From NCBI GenBank assembly GCA_016218005.1, contig JACRFF010000054.1, forward strand, positions 1 through 7,664: a stretch of DNA of 7,664 nt. Reading direction: 5' to 3'. The position numbers and the translations under genes are program-made. The notes under the pieces are model-generated. The model searched no databases and was not told the DNA's origin. It saw only the letters and a program-made list of their open reading frames with translations. This document shows positions 1 through 6,628 of this stretch, one piece after another (positions within the stretch are counted from its first letter, which is position 1; every line of letters starts with the position of its first letter). Origin of the DNA: Ignavibacteriales bacterium. Lineage in GTDB: Bacteria > Bacteroidota > Ignavibacteria > UBA10030.

Positions 1-23
1 ATTTGCAGGATAACATTTGGCAT
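1..23 (-). CDS. Possible start of a further gene, cut by the window edge
   Basis: An ATG at 23 on the minus strand begins an open frame reading MPNVILQ before the window ends. It lies 24 bases after the stop of the metallopeptidase gene, on the same strand, where a next gene of the operon could start. No convincing ribosome binding site precedes it, and seven codons are too few to recognise a family. The call rests on position only and could be chance. Confidence 0.2.
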
Positions 24-47
24 AGAGTACTCGATGGTTGGTGATGG

Positions 48-425
48 TTAGAGAAAATTTCGCATAGCGCGTCGAATTTCTTTTTCATTCATTCCAAAAT
101 AGTGGCCGAGTTCGTGAAAGAGTACTTCGCGAATCCGCGCGTGGAGTTCTTCCTCTGTTCGGCATTGTGCTTCGATATTTTGCTGGAACAACGAAATCTT
201 GTCGGGTACCGTGGGTGCGCTCCCGTACCATGTGTTGCGATGAGGCTTCGGAATTCCTTGATACAATCCCAAGAGTTGGTATTTATTTCCGCCGCTCAAC
301 TGCGATTGCTCTTCATCCGGATAATCCTCAACGACAATTTGCACATTGTCTACTTCCCGCTTGAATAATTCCGGCAGACTGTCAAATGCCTCTTGTGCTA
401 TTTCCTCAAACGATTCCTTTGTCAT
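48..425 (-). CDS. Small zincin-type metallopeptidase (Zincin_1/PF06262-like family)
   Basis: The 125-residue protein fits a family of small, probably cytoplasmic, single-domain zinc metallopeptidases whose substrates are generally unknown. Residues 104-114 read HELGHYFGMNE. This is an HExxHxxGxxE zinc site in which His104 and His108 should bind zinc and Glu105 should be the catalytic base, with Glu114 a possible further ligand. The N-terminus (FEEIAQEAFDSLPELF, then VQIVVEDYP) has the helix-then-strand pattern seen at the start of this family, and the length is normal. No signal peptide or membrane segment is visible. The ATG at 425 sits inside the end of the upstream Yip1-type gene (20-base overlap) with only a weak AGG upstream, so translation is probably coupled to that gene. 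Family assignment is confident; the biological role is not known. Confidence 0.85.
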   Translation of the reverse strand: MTKESFEEIAQEAFDSLPELFKREVDNVQIVVEDYPDEEQSQLSGGNKYQLLGLYQGIPKPHRNTWYGSAPTVPDKISLFQQNIEAQCRTEEELHARIREVLFHELGHYFGMNEKEIRRAMRNFL

Positions 426-1128
426 GCGCCTGAATCAAAAATTTCGTGCCAATCCAAAAAGTCCCGCCCCCCACAAGGATGAGAAGCACCGCAATAAGCG
501 TACTTCGCGCCGTCTCAAGTTGATAGCCGATTGCCGTAGCCTTCACGAGAAGAAGAAAACTCCAGGCGGCAAGAAGTCCTTCCAATCCGATGAGCACAAT
601 ATACAGTGCGGGTTTGATGGCGTAGGGCGGCGGATTTCCCGTGAAGATGTACATACCAAATGTCAAAAGTTCTATGGGGAGTAGAAGAACAACTGACAGC
701 GTCATAGGTACCAGTGAGTATGCCGTGAGGCCGAGTGAAATGCGCCATCCTCCCTTGCCTCCAACTATTTTAGCAAGTCCCCAGTGAACGGTATTGAGAA
801 AAGGAGCCAGACACAATCCCGCTGCGAAACCTGTTGCCAGCAAAAACACAATGACTCCCAGCAGGGAAGAAAAAGAATCTCCGAGGTGTGCGAACGAAAG
901 AACAAGCGAAGTCAGCGCGATGCCAAAGATGCCGTAAAGAATAAGCGAATAATTCTTGTGGTCGGCAAGCGTAATATCGTGGAATGCCTGTCGAGGCGAT
1001 TCAATCACTCGCCACGACGTTTGGAAGAGGTCGAGATTGGGAATTCGATTCTGGAGAAAAGCTTTGCAGTTTGAGCAGATAACCGCAAACGTATCGTTTT
1101 GAGTTTGACAAACGGAACAAGCGATCAT
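406..1128 (-). CDS. Zinc-ribbon plus Yip1-domain integral membrane protein
   Basis: The protein has 240 residues. It opens with a short zinc ribbon of two CxxC pairs (Cys4/Cys7 and Cys18/Cys21), followed by a linker to about residue 58. After that come about five hydrophobic segments, near 60-80, 86-110, 133-162, 174-201 and 209-233. The segment containing ESPRQAF (43-49) just before the first helix, and the overall helix layout, resemble Yip1-domain proteins. Those form a broad membrane family with no firm biochemical role in bacteria. The zinc ribbon probably sits on the cytoplasmic side, since no signal peptide precedes it. The ATG at 1128 is well supported by GAGGA a few bases upstream (about 1133-1137). 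It follows tryptophanase by 61 bases with a candidate promoter in the gap, and overlaps the metallopeptidase gene by 20 bases. The Yip1 assignment is by pattern and moderately sure; the membrane topology is clear. Confidence 0.75.
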   Translation of the reverse strand: MIACSVCQTQNDTFAVICSNCKAFLQNRIPNLDLFQTSWRVIESPRQAFHDITLADHKNYSLILYGIFGIALTSLVLSFAHLGDSFSSLLGVIVFLLATGFAAGLCLAPFLNTVHWGLAKIVGGKGGWRISLGLTAYSLVPMTLSVVLLLPIELLTFGMYIFTGNPPPYAIKPALYIVLIGLEGLLAAWSFLLLVKATAIGYQLETARSTLIAVLLILVGGGTFWIGTKFLIQAHDKGIV

Positions 1129-1150
1129 TCTTCCTCACGAGGTCTATCGC

Positions 1151-1179
1151 AAAATACCAAGTTTGCGAGGGGAATGCAA
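1151..1179 (-). promoter_or_regulatory. Candidate sigma-70-type promoter for the Yip1/metallopeptidase pair
   Basis: Reading the minus strand, TTGCAT (1179-1174) and TATTTT (1156-1151) are separated by exactly 17 bases. Transcription would start near 1144 and give a leader of about 16 bases that contains the GAGGA ribosome binding site. The boxes are only moderate matches to TTGACA and TATAAT. No terminator is visible between tnaA and this promoter, so read-through from tnaA remains possible. Confidence 0.4.
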
Positions 1180-1189
1180 TGGATATTTC

Positions 1190-2560
1190 CTAAACTGGTG
1201 CGAACTTTGCCGTGAAATGTCGCAGCACGGGCGGTTCTTCCACAATGCGATAGCCACGCATTCTTTTTTTCTTTTCGCCCAACGTGGAAAAAACTTCGAC
1301 CACATAGTCAATGTGGCTTTGCGTGTAGACGCGGCGAGGAATTGCAAGCCGGACTAATTCCATCGGAGGCGAGATCAGCGAGCCATCCGGCGCGTACTTG
1401 CCGAACATGACGCTCCCGATTTCCACACTACGGATGCCGCCCAACCGAAACAATTCGACGACGATTGATTGTCCGGGATATTGATCGATAGGAACGTGCG
1501 GGAGAAATTCCTTTGCGTCGATGTAGATGGCGTGTCCGCCTGGCGGCAAAACGATGGGCACTCCAATTTTTGTCAGCTTCTCTCCCAAGTACTCTACGGA
1601 GCGGATTCGATAGTGCAAATAGTCATCGTGAAGAACTTCTTCAAGCCCCTGCGCAATTGCCTCCAGGTCTCTGCCTGCCAGGCCTCCGTACGTCGGAAAT
1701 CCTTCCGTGACGATGAGCAGGTTTCTGCATTTCGCCGCAAGCTCTGAATCGTCGAGTGCAAGGAAGCCGCCCATATTGACGAGCGCATCTTTCTTGGCGC
1801 TCATTGTGCAACCGTCGGCATACGAAAACATTTCCTGCACAATTTCCAGAATACTTCGATGAGCGTAACCTTTCTCTCTTCGCTTAATGAAGTAGGCGTT
1901 TTCTGCAAATCGGCACGCATCAAGGAACAATGGAATGCGATATTTCTTTAACACCTTTTTTGTTGCACGGATGTTGGCCATAGAGACCGGCTGGCCGCCG
2001 CCGGAGTTGTTGGTTACCGTCAGCATGCACAGTGGAATATTTTCCCGCCCCGTTTTCTTGATAAACGTTTCGAGGGCATCGACATCCATGTTGCCCTTGA
2101 AGTCGGCGATAACGGCGGGGTGCTTCCCTTGCTCATTCAAAAAGTCCACAGCCTCGGCGCCGGAAAACCCCACGTTGGCTCGCGTCGTGTCGAAGTGCGT
2201 GTTGTTGGGAATAGACTTTCCTTTTCCGCCAACGATGGAAAACAAAATTTTTTCTGCCGCCCGCCCTTGGTGCGTTGGGATGATATGTTTGAATCTTGTA
2301 ATGTCTCGTATCTTTTTTTCAAACCGAAAGAAACTGCGTGAGCCGGCATACGATTCGTCGCCATCCATAATGCCAGACCATTGCTTCGCGCTCATCGCAG
2401 ACGTTCCGCTATCCGTCAGCAAATCAATGAGGACGTCTTCGGCGGAAATCAGAAACGGATTGTAATGCGCTCTCTTGAGAATGCGCACACGCTCCTCTTC
2501 CGTTGTGAATTTGATCGGTTCAACGGATTTGATTTTGAACGGCTCAATGATAGTCTTCAT
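1190..2560 (-). CDS. tnaA: Tryptophanase (tryptophan indole-lyase)
   Basis: This PLP enzyme splits L-tryptophan into indole, pyruvate and ammonia in the cytoplasm. Counting from the ATG at 2560 it has 456 residues, matching the length and numbering of the related tyrosine phenol-lyase. The PLP lysine is in MSAKKDA (Lys257, with Lys256 beside it), and LDACRFAENAYFIK (213-226) carries the cofactor-binding Asp214 and Arg217. Specificity residues decide between the two enzymes: FDTT has Asp124 (Thr in tyrosine phenol-lyase), VEIGS has Ile381 (Arg in the lyase), and LRHFTAK has His448 (Phe in the lyase). All three are the tryptophanase state. A GTG at 2578 would add six residues and overlap the upstream stop; the ATG, five bases after that stop, fits the family N-terminus (EPFKIKSVEP) better. 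There is no tnaC-like leader and no tryptophan permease next to it, so enteric-style attenuation is not supported. It is probably expressed with the upstream peroxiredoxin-like gene. Confidence 0.93.
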   Translation of the reverse strand: MKTIIEPFKIKSVEPIKFTTEEERVRILKRAHYNPFLISAEDVLIDLLTDSGTSAMSAKQWSGIMDGDESYAGSRSFFRFEKKIRDITRFKHIIPTHQGRAAEKILFSIVGGKGKSIPNNTHFDTTRANVGFSGAEAVDFLNEQGKHPAVIADFKGNMDVDALETFIKKTGRENIPLCMLTVTNNSGGGQPVSMANIRATKKVLKKYRIPLFLDACRFAENAYFIKRREKGYAHRSILEIVQEMFSYADGCTMSAKKDALVNMGGFLALDDSELAAKCRNLLIVTEGFPTYGGLAGRDLEAIAQGLEEVLHDDYLHYRIRSVEYLGEKLTKIGVPIVLPPGGHAIYIDAKEFLPHVPIDQYPGQSIVVELFRLGGIRSVEIGSVMFGKYAPDGSLISPPMELVRLAIPRRVYTQSHIDYVVEVFSTLGEKKKRMRGYRIVEEPPVLRHFTAKFAPV

Positions 2561-2565
2561 ATGAG

Positions 2566-3054
2566 TCAATGTTTCCACGATTTGTCGCTATACGTTGATT
2601 CCTCTTGTATCTGCCGCAAAACGCGCAGCACGTGATCCCAATGTCTCTTCACTAACAATTCGTGATGGGCGATGGCGCGAATGCGTCCCTTGAGGTCGAT
2701 GACGTACGTAATCTTCTTCATCGCCATGCCCAAGAGCCAAACGGCTCGATAGTTGCGGCACACGATAAGCTTCGGGTCGCTTGCGAGCGGAAACGCAAGC
2801 TCATACGTTTTAGCAAACCGACGGTGATTCTCCAAGGTGTCGCCGCTAATGCCGATCACGGTTGCATTCAGTCGTCCGATTTCTTCGATGTGGCTGCTGA
2901 AAAGTTCGCTCGCTTTCGTCACGCCCAGCGTAAAATCTTTGGGATAGAAGTACAGCACGACGTTGCGCTCTCCACGTTGGTCGCTCAAACGGAAACGATG
3001 GCCGTTGTGAAGTCTCAGCTCAAAATCTGGAGCGATATCGCCAATGCGAAGCAT
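2566..3054 (-). CDS. Peroxiredoxin-fold protein (AhpC/TSA, BCP/PrxQ-like) lacking the catalytic cysteines
   Basis: The 162-residue protein is a full-length match in layout to BCP/PrxQ peroxiredoxins, which reduce peroxides through a cysteine. Recognisable parts are GDIAPDFEL (5-13), VVLYFYPKDFT (32-42), VIGISGD (66-72), FPLASDP (88-94) and ITYVIDLKGRIR (115-126). The active-site motif PxxxTxxC reads PKDFTLGV: Pro38 and Thr42 are kept, but the peroxidatic Cys is Val45. The resolving Cys, normally five residues later, is Glu50. The Arg usually found just before the TYVID strand appears to be Lys114. The only cysteine is Cys99, far from the usual site. The frame is intact and the codons (CTG GGC GTG ACG) read cleanly, so this is not a simple frameshift. 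It starts 20 bases after apt without a clear ribosome binding site and ends five bases before the tnaA ATG. The fold is confident; classical peroxidase activity is unlikely. Confidence 0.88.
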   Translation of the reverse strand: MLRIGDIAPDFELRLHNGHRFRLSDQRGERNVVLYFYPKDFTLGVTKASELFSSHIEEIGRLNATVIGISGDTLENHRRFAKTYELAFPLASDPKLIVCRNYRAVWLLGMAMKKITYVIDLKGRIRAIAHHELLVKRHWDHVLRVLRQIQEESTYSDKSWKH

Positions 3055-3074
3055 GATCGAGGAATGCGATGATC

Positions 3075-3623
3075 CTAAACTTCTTCGGAAGGATAGTCGA
3101 TGATCGAAAAAACATCGTGGCGAGCCAACTTCTCGCGTCCACGCAAAAAACTTAGCTCAACCAAAAATGCAATGCCAACAATGTTACCATGAAGTTGTTC
3201 GATAAGGCGCGTCGCGGCAAGCATAGTTCCGCCCGTGGCAAGAAGGTCGTCAATCAATAAGACGCGGTCCCCTTTTTGAAGGGCATCCCTGTGAATTTCG
3301 ATGGCATCGGTACCGTATTCCAACTCGTACTCTTCACGAATGGTGGATGCAGGCAGTTTTCCCTTTTTGCGAATCGGCACAAAACCTGTATGGAGACGAT
3401 CCGCCAGCGCGGCGCCGAAAATGAATCCGCGAGATTCGATGCCGGCAACTTTATCGATCTTTTGGGATTGATACCGATGTTCAAAAACATCTAATGCCTG
3501 AGAAAACCCATTGCTGTCGTTGAGCAGTGTCGTGATGTCCCGAAAGACTATTCCTTTCTTCGGATAGTCTGGAATGTTGCGAATAAATTTCGCGAGCGAA
3601 TGAATTTTGTTGTTTGCTACCAT
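3075..3623 (-). CDS. apt: Adenine phosphoribosyltransferase
   Basis: This enzyme makes AMP from adenine and PRPP in the purine salvage pathway, in the cytoplasm. The 182-residue protein is close to the family's usual length of about 170-180. Markers are IPDYPKKGIVFRDITTLL (17-34) at the N-terminus, GIESRGFIFGAALA (61-74), RKKGKLP (85-91), and the PRPP-binding loop VLLIDDLLATGGT (121-133). The ATG at 3623 is chosen over a TTG at 3668. It gives the normal N-terminus and has AAGGA about nine bases upstream, whereas the longer form would lie deep inside the upstream gene. The start overlaps the stop of the enoyl-CoA hydratase gene by seven bases, which points to translational coupling. Nothing in the sequence looks abnormal. 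Confidence 0.96.
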   Translation of the reverse strand: MVANNKIHSLAKFIRNIPDYPKKGIVFRDITTLLNDSNGFSQALDVFEHRYQSQKIDKVAGIESRGFIFGAALADRLHTGFVPIRKKGKLPASTIREEYELEYGTDAIEIHRDALQKGDRVLLIDDLLATGGTMLAATRLIEQLHGNIVGIAFLVELSFLRGREKLARHDVFSIIDYPSEEV

Positions 3624-4399
3624 TTGATCTGTTCCTTCTTCAGAAAGGCGCTCACGCCACGCCGGCAATCGTCTGTCATACGAGTCAGCGCATTGAGATT
3701 AGCCGCATATTCGAGCGCGTCTTGAGTCGTCATGCCGTGCATGCGCGCCAAGAGTTCCTTCACCAAGCCCATGGATGAAGCGCTGTTCTTGGAAATCAGT
3801 TCTAGCGCAAGCTTGTGTCCTGCGGCTTGCAACTCAATGGTTGGAATTGCCGCCGTCACCATACCGATGCGTTCAGCCTCTATAGCATCGATGATGTTGC
3901 CGCGCATTGTTAGCTCGCGCGCTCTTCCTTCGCCGATTCGGCGCGCAAGAAAAACCATGACAATTGCGGGAATGAAACCGATTTTCACTTCTGTATATCC
4001 GAATCGGGCAGTCTCTTTTGCTGCAAGAATGAAATCGCATACTGTTGCCAAGCCGCAGCCGCCCGCCAATGCCGCACCTTGCACCAGCACAATGACGGGC
4101 TTGCGAATGGTGTAGATTTGAAGGAACAGTCGCATCAGTGCTTGTGAATCTTGCTGATTCTGCGCAAGGTCAAAACTCGAAATGCGTTGAAGATATTCGA
4201 GGTCTGCGCCTGAGCAGAACGATTCCCCTTCGGCTTCAAGAAGGATCGCCTTGACGCTGGAATTCTTCTGCGCCATCACGAATGCGTCGGATAATTCTCG
4301 GATCATCTCGTCGTCTAACGCGTTGTGCTTTTCAGGCCGCGCAAGCACAATACGCGCTAACCGGTCCGACGTTTCATATTTGATCTTCGTGAAATCCAT
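3617..4399 (-). CDS. Enoyl-CoA hydratase/isomerase (crotonase) family protein
   Basis: The 260-residue crotonase-fold protein probably acts on a CoA thioester in fatty-acid or branched-chain amino-acid breakdown. Visible motifs are LARPEKHNALDDEMI (19-33), the first oxyanion-hole segment SFCSGADL (60-67), the second in GAALAGGCGLATVCD (108-122), and FGYTEVKIGFIPAI (133-146). Of the two glutamates used by classical enoyl-CoA hydratase, the second appears present (Glu137). The first position, in GGCxLA, is Gly116. The family includes hydratases, isomerases and methylglutaconyl-CoA hydratase-like enzymes, so the exact reaction cannot be called. The ATG at 4399 gives the usual N-terminus. A TTG at 4438 would add 13 odd residues and coincides with the -35 box of a good promoter. 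No ribosome binding site precedes the ATG. It is the first gene of a likely operon with apt, the peroxiredoxin-like gene and tnaA. Confidence 0.9.
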   Translation of the reverse strand: MDFTKIKYETSDRLARIVLARPEKHNALDDEMIRELSDAFVMAQKNSSVKAILLEAEGESFCSGADLEYLQRISSFDLAQNQQDSQALMRLFLQIYTIRKPVIVLVQGAALAGGCGLATVCDFILAAKETARFGYTEVKIGFIPAIVMVFLARRIGEGRARELTMRGNIIDAIEAERIGMVTAAIPTIELQAAGHKLALELISKNSASSMGLVKELLARMHGMTTQDALEYAANLNALTRMTDDCRRGVSAFLKKEQIKW

Positions 4400-4409
4400 C
4401 ACGCATAAA

Positions 4410-4438
4410 ATAATACCAAGAAGAGGAGTGATTTGCAA
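4410..4438 (-). promoter_or_regulatory. Sigma-70-type promoter for the enoyl-CoA hydratase-apt-prx-tnaA operon
   Basis: On the minus strand, TTGCAA (4438-4433) and TATTAT (4415-4410) are separated by exactly 17 bases. The -10 box matches five of six consensus bases and the -35 box four of six. Transcription would begin near 4403, only about 3-5 bases before the ATG at 4399. The -35 box directly abuts the T-rich tail of the glnN terminator, which fits a new transcription unit starting as soon as the previous one ends. Confidence 0.6.
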
Positions 4439-4440
4439 GA

Positions 4441-4468
4441 AAACAAAAAACCCCGCCGAAGCGGGGTT
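4441..4468 (-). terminator. Intrinsic terminator of the lrp-glnN unit
   Basis: Transcribed from the minus strand, AACCCCGC (4468-4461) and GCGGGGTT (4456-4449) form a perfect eight-pair stem around a TTCG tetraloop (4460-4457). The following T-rich tract is TTTTGTTT (4448-4441), and the last T's of the stem extend it. It lies 19 bases after the glnN stop. There is no T tract on the plus-strand side, so it acts in one direction only. Confidence 0.95.
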
Positions 4469-4487
4469 CGAGTGTACTATGGTCGTC

Positions 4488-6614
4488 CTAAAGTCCGCTG
4501 AGCATGTCCGTGTATTTGGGAATCGGCCAGAGGTTGTCGGCTACGATTTCTTCGAGGCCGTCGACAATCGATCTTACAACTTCCGTCTGTCGACGAACGG
4601 CGAGAAAGCTTGTCCCTTTCTTCTTCATGTTGCCTGCGTTCTTTGCCAAACCATGTATTCGCTCAAGCTTGGCAACTTCTTCCGCCAAACTCGTAAGCCT
4701 CTTCGTAACTACTTTCGCAACACCGCTCACGGCTTTTAGCGACTTGTCGCTCTTTCCCAACGTGGATTTCAACTCCTGAAAAGAAAGCGACAGTTCCTTT
4801 GCATAAGCTAAGGCGCTTGGGAAGAACATCGTCATTGCCATATCTCTTGCGATGTGCGCCTCAATATCTACTTGCTTGATGTAGTTCTCCATTTCAATAT
4901 GATAGATGGCTTCGAGTTCGCGTGTACTGTACACTTTATGTTGAGTGAAGAGATGTTCGGCCTCCTTCGTCAAATATGCCTCGAAGGCCTCTGGTGATGT
5001 CTTGATGTTTGGCAATCCGCGTTTTGCCGCCTCCTTGTGCCACGAATCAGAATAGCCGTCGCCGCCAAAAATAACTTTCTTCGAATCAGTATATGCCTTG
5101 CGGATAACGTTGACAACGGCCGTGTTGAATTCCTTGCCCTCAGCTACTCCCTTCTCAATTTCTTTTCGCAGCTCGTCCAGCACATCTGACATTGCCGTGT
5201 TCAGCACTGTGATTGGCGTGGATGGTGATTGACTTGAACCGACGGCACGAAATTCAAATTTGTTTCCGGTAAAGGCAAACGGCGATGTTCGATTGCGGTC
5301 GGTGTTGTCCTTCGGGATTTCCGGTATCTTGTCGATGCCAATAGAAAGCCACGCTTGCTCAGTGGTTGCTGTTACTTTTCCAGACTCTAGGTCACTTAAT
5401 ACGCGGGTCAACGAATCGCCAAGGAAAACGGAAATAATTGCGGGCGGAGCCTCGTTTGCACCCAATCGGTGGTCATTATGCGCCGAACCAATAGAAGCAC
5501 GCAACAATCGTGAGTACTTATAAACTGCTTTAATCGTGGCAACAAGAAACACGAGGAACTGGAGATTGGATTGCGGAGTTTTTCCGGGATTCAACAAATT
5601 CTCACCGTTATCTGTTCCGATGGCCCAGTTGTTGTGCTTGCCGCTTCCGTTGATGTTGGCAAAAGGCTTTTCGTGCAAAAGCATTGCAAGGCCGTGCCGC
5701 TTCGCTACGCGTTCCATCAAGTCCATCAAGATTTGATTGTGGTCGATCGCAACGTTGACATCTTCATAAATGGGTGCAACCTCGAACTGATTCGGCGCCA
5801 CTTCGTTGTGCCGCGTCTTGAGGGGAATGCCCAGCTTAGCCGCCTCCGTCTCAACTTCCGTCATAAACGCAAACGCGCGCTCGGGGATATTGGCGAAGTA
5901 TTGGTCTTCTAACTGTTGATGCTTAGCAGGCGTACGACCGAACAGTGTTCTGCCTGTTTGTTTCAAATCTGTACGCAATTCAAACGAATTGCGGTCAATC
6001 AAGAAATATTCTTGCTCAACACCAAGCGTTGAAAAAACTTTTGTTGCGGGATTCTTGAAGTGGCGAAGCACTGCCAGCGCGGATCTATTGAGCGCTTCCA
6101 CAGAGCGCAGCAACGGCGCCTTTTTATCCAGTGTTTCACCTGTAAAGGAAATGAAGACCGTTGGAATGCATAGCGTGTTACCGTGTGGATATTCCAGTAC
6201 AAACGGCGGACTTGTCGGATCCCAGATCGTATACCCGCGTGCTTCAAACGTTGCGCGAATTCCGCCAGAAGGGAACGACGACGCATCCGGTTCACCCTGA
6301 ATGAGTTGCTTACCGGAAAATGATTCGATGATTTTTCCGTTTTCATCATAGTCAATAAACGAATCGTGTTTTTCCGCGGTATATCCAGTCAATGGTTGGA
6401 ACCAGTGGGTGTAATGCGTGCATCCTTTCGAGATCGCCCAGTCTTTCATAGCGCGCGCAACAATGTCGGCTGTATCGCGATCGAGCCTCAAACCCTTATG
6501 CACAACACTGTGCATTTTCTCAAAAGTTTCTTTAGGAATTACTTGTTGCATCTTTGTCAGATCAAAGATGTTTTGTCCAAAATAGGACGAGACCGGTTTG
6601 GGATCCCTATTCAT
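4488..6614 (-). CDS. glnN: Type III glutamine synthetase
   Basis: It makes glutamine from glutamate, ammonia and ATP, and is the main ammonia-assimilating step in many anaerobes and Bacteroidota-like bacteria. At 708 residues it has the usual length of type III enzymes, much longer than type I (about 450-470). Motifs in order are the type III signature region DASSFPSGGIRATFEARGY (110-128) with IWDPTSPPFVLEY after it, GVEQEYFLID (198-207) with metal-binding glutamates, RHNEVAPNQFEVAP (268-281), NGSGKHNNW (322-330) of the glutamate/ATP site, and NKFEFRAVGSSQSP (451-464). The C-terminus (LWPIPKYTDML, 695-705) is typical of type III. The ATG at 6614 follows a strong GAGGAG site with five-base spacing. 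It is 14 bases after a Lrp/AsnC regulator and ends in a strong terminator, so the two genes probably form one transcript. All catalytic motifs checked look intact. Confidence 0.97.
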   Translation of the reverse strand: MNRDPKPVSSYFGQNIFDLTKMQQVIPKETFEKMHSVVHKGLRLDRDTADIVARAMKDWAISKGCTHYTHWFQPLTGYTAEKHDSFIDYDENGKIIESFSGKQLIQGEPDASSFPSGGIRATFEARGYTIWDPTSPPFVLEYPHGNTLCIPTVFISFTGETLDKKAPLLRSVEALNRSALAVLRHFKNPATKVFSTLGVEQEYFLIDRNSFELRTDLKQTGRTLFGRTPAKHQQLEDQYFANIPERAFAFMTEVETEAAKLGIPLKTRHNEVAPNQFEVAPIYEDVNVAIDHNQILMDLMERVAKRHGLAMLLHEKPFANINGSGKHNNWAIGTDNGENLLNPGKTPQSNLQFLVFLVATIKAVYKYSRLLRASIGSAHNDHRLGANEAPPAIISVFLGDSLTRVLSDLESGKVTATTEQAWLSIGIDKIPEIPKDNTDRNRTSPFAFTGNKFEFRAVGSSQSPSTPITVLNTAMSDVLDELRKEIEKGVAEGKEFNTAVVNVIRKAYTDSKKVIFGGDGYSDSWHKEAAKRGLPNIKTSPEAFEAYLTKEAEHLFTQHKVYSTRELEAIYHIEMENYIKQVDIEAHIARDMAMTMFFPSALAYAKELSLSFQELKSTLGKSDKSLKAVSGVAKVVTKRLTSLAEEVAKLERIHGLAKNAGNMKKKGTSFLAVRRQTEVVRSIVDGLEEIVADNLWPIPKYTDMLSGL

Positions 6615-6619
6615 TTAAG

Positions 6620-6625
6620 CTCCTC
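6620..6625 (-). promoter_or_regulatory. Strong ribosome binding site of glnN
   Basis: GAGGAG on the minus strand stands five bases (CTTAA) before the glnN ATG. It is the best ribosome binding site in the window, inside the 14-base gap after the regulator gene. It fits higher translation of the synthetase than of the regulator from a shared message. Confidence 0.75.
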
Positions 6626-6628
6626 AAG

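Noticed and set aside
1935..2465. A 176-codon open frame on the plus strand
   Set aside because: It lies wholly antisense to the well-conserved tryptophanase, has no recognisable motifs and no ribosome binding site signal. It is a shadow frame.
1190..2560. Tyrosine phenol-lyase as the name for the PLP enzyme
   Set aside because: Overall length and several segments resemble it, but Asp124, Ile381 and His448 are the tryptophanase residues at the positions that set substrate choice.
2560..2578. GTG start for tryptophanase at 2578
   Set aside because: It would overlap the upstream stop, lacks a clear ribosome binding site and adds six residues not matched by relatives. It cannot be fully excluded.
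3623..3668. Longer apt product starting at TTG 3668
   Set aside because: The extra 15 residues are not family-like and lie inside the upstream gene. The ATG at 3623 has a good ribosome binding site and gives the normal N-terminus.
4399..4438. Longer enoyl-CoA hydratase product starting at TTG 4438
   Set aside because: That codon coincides with the -35 box next to the terminator tail, and the added hydrophobic residues are not part of the crotonase N-terminus.
4251..4739. A 162-codon open frame on the plus strand crossing the intergenic region
   Set aside because: It runs antisense through the enoyl-CoA hydratase start, the promoter, the terminator hairpin and the glnN end, and its protein shows no family features.
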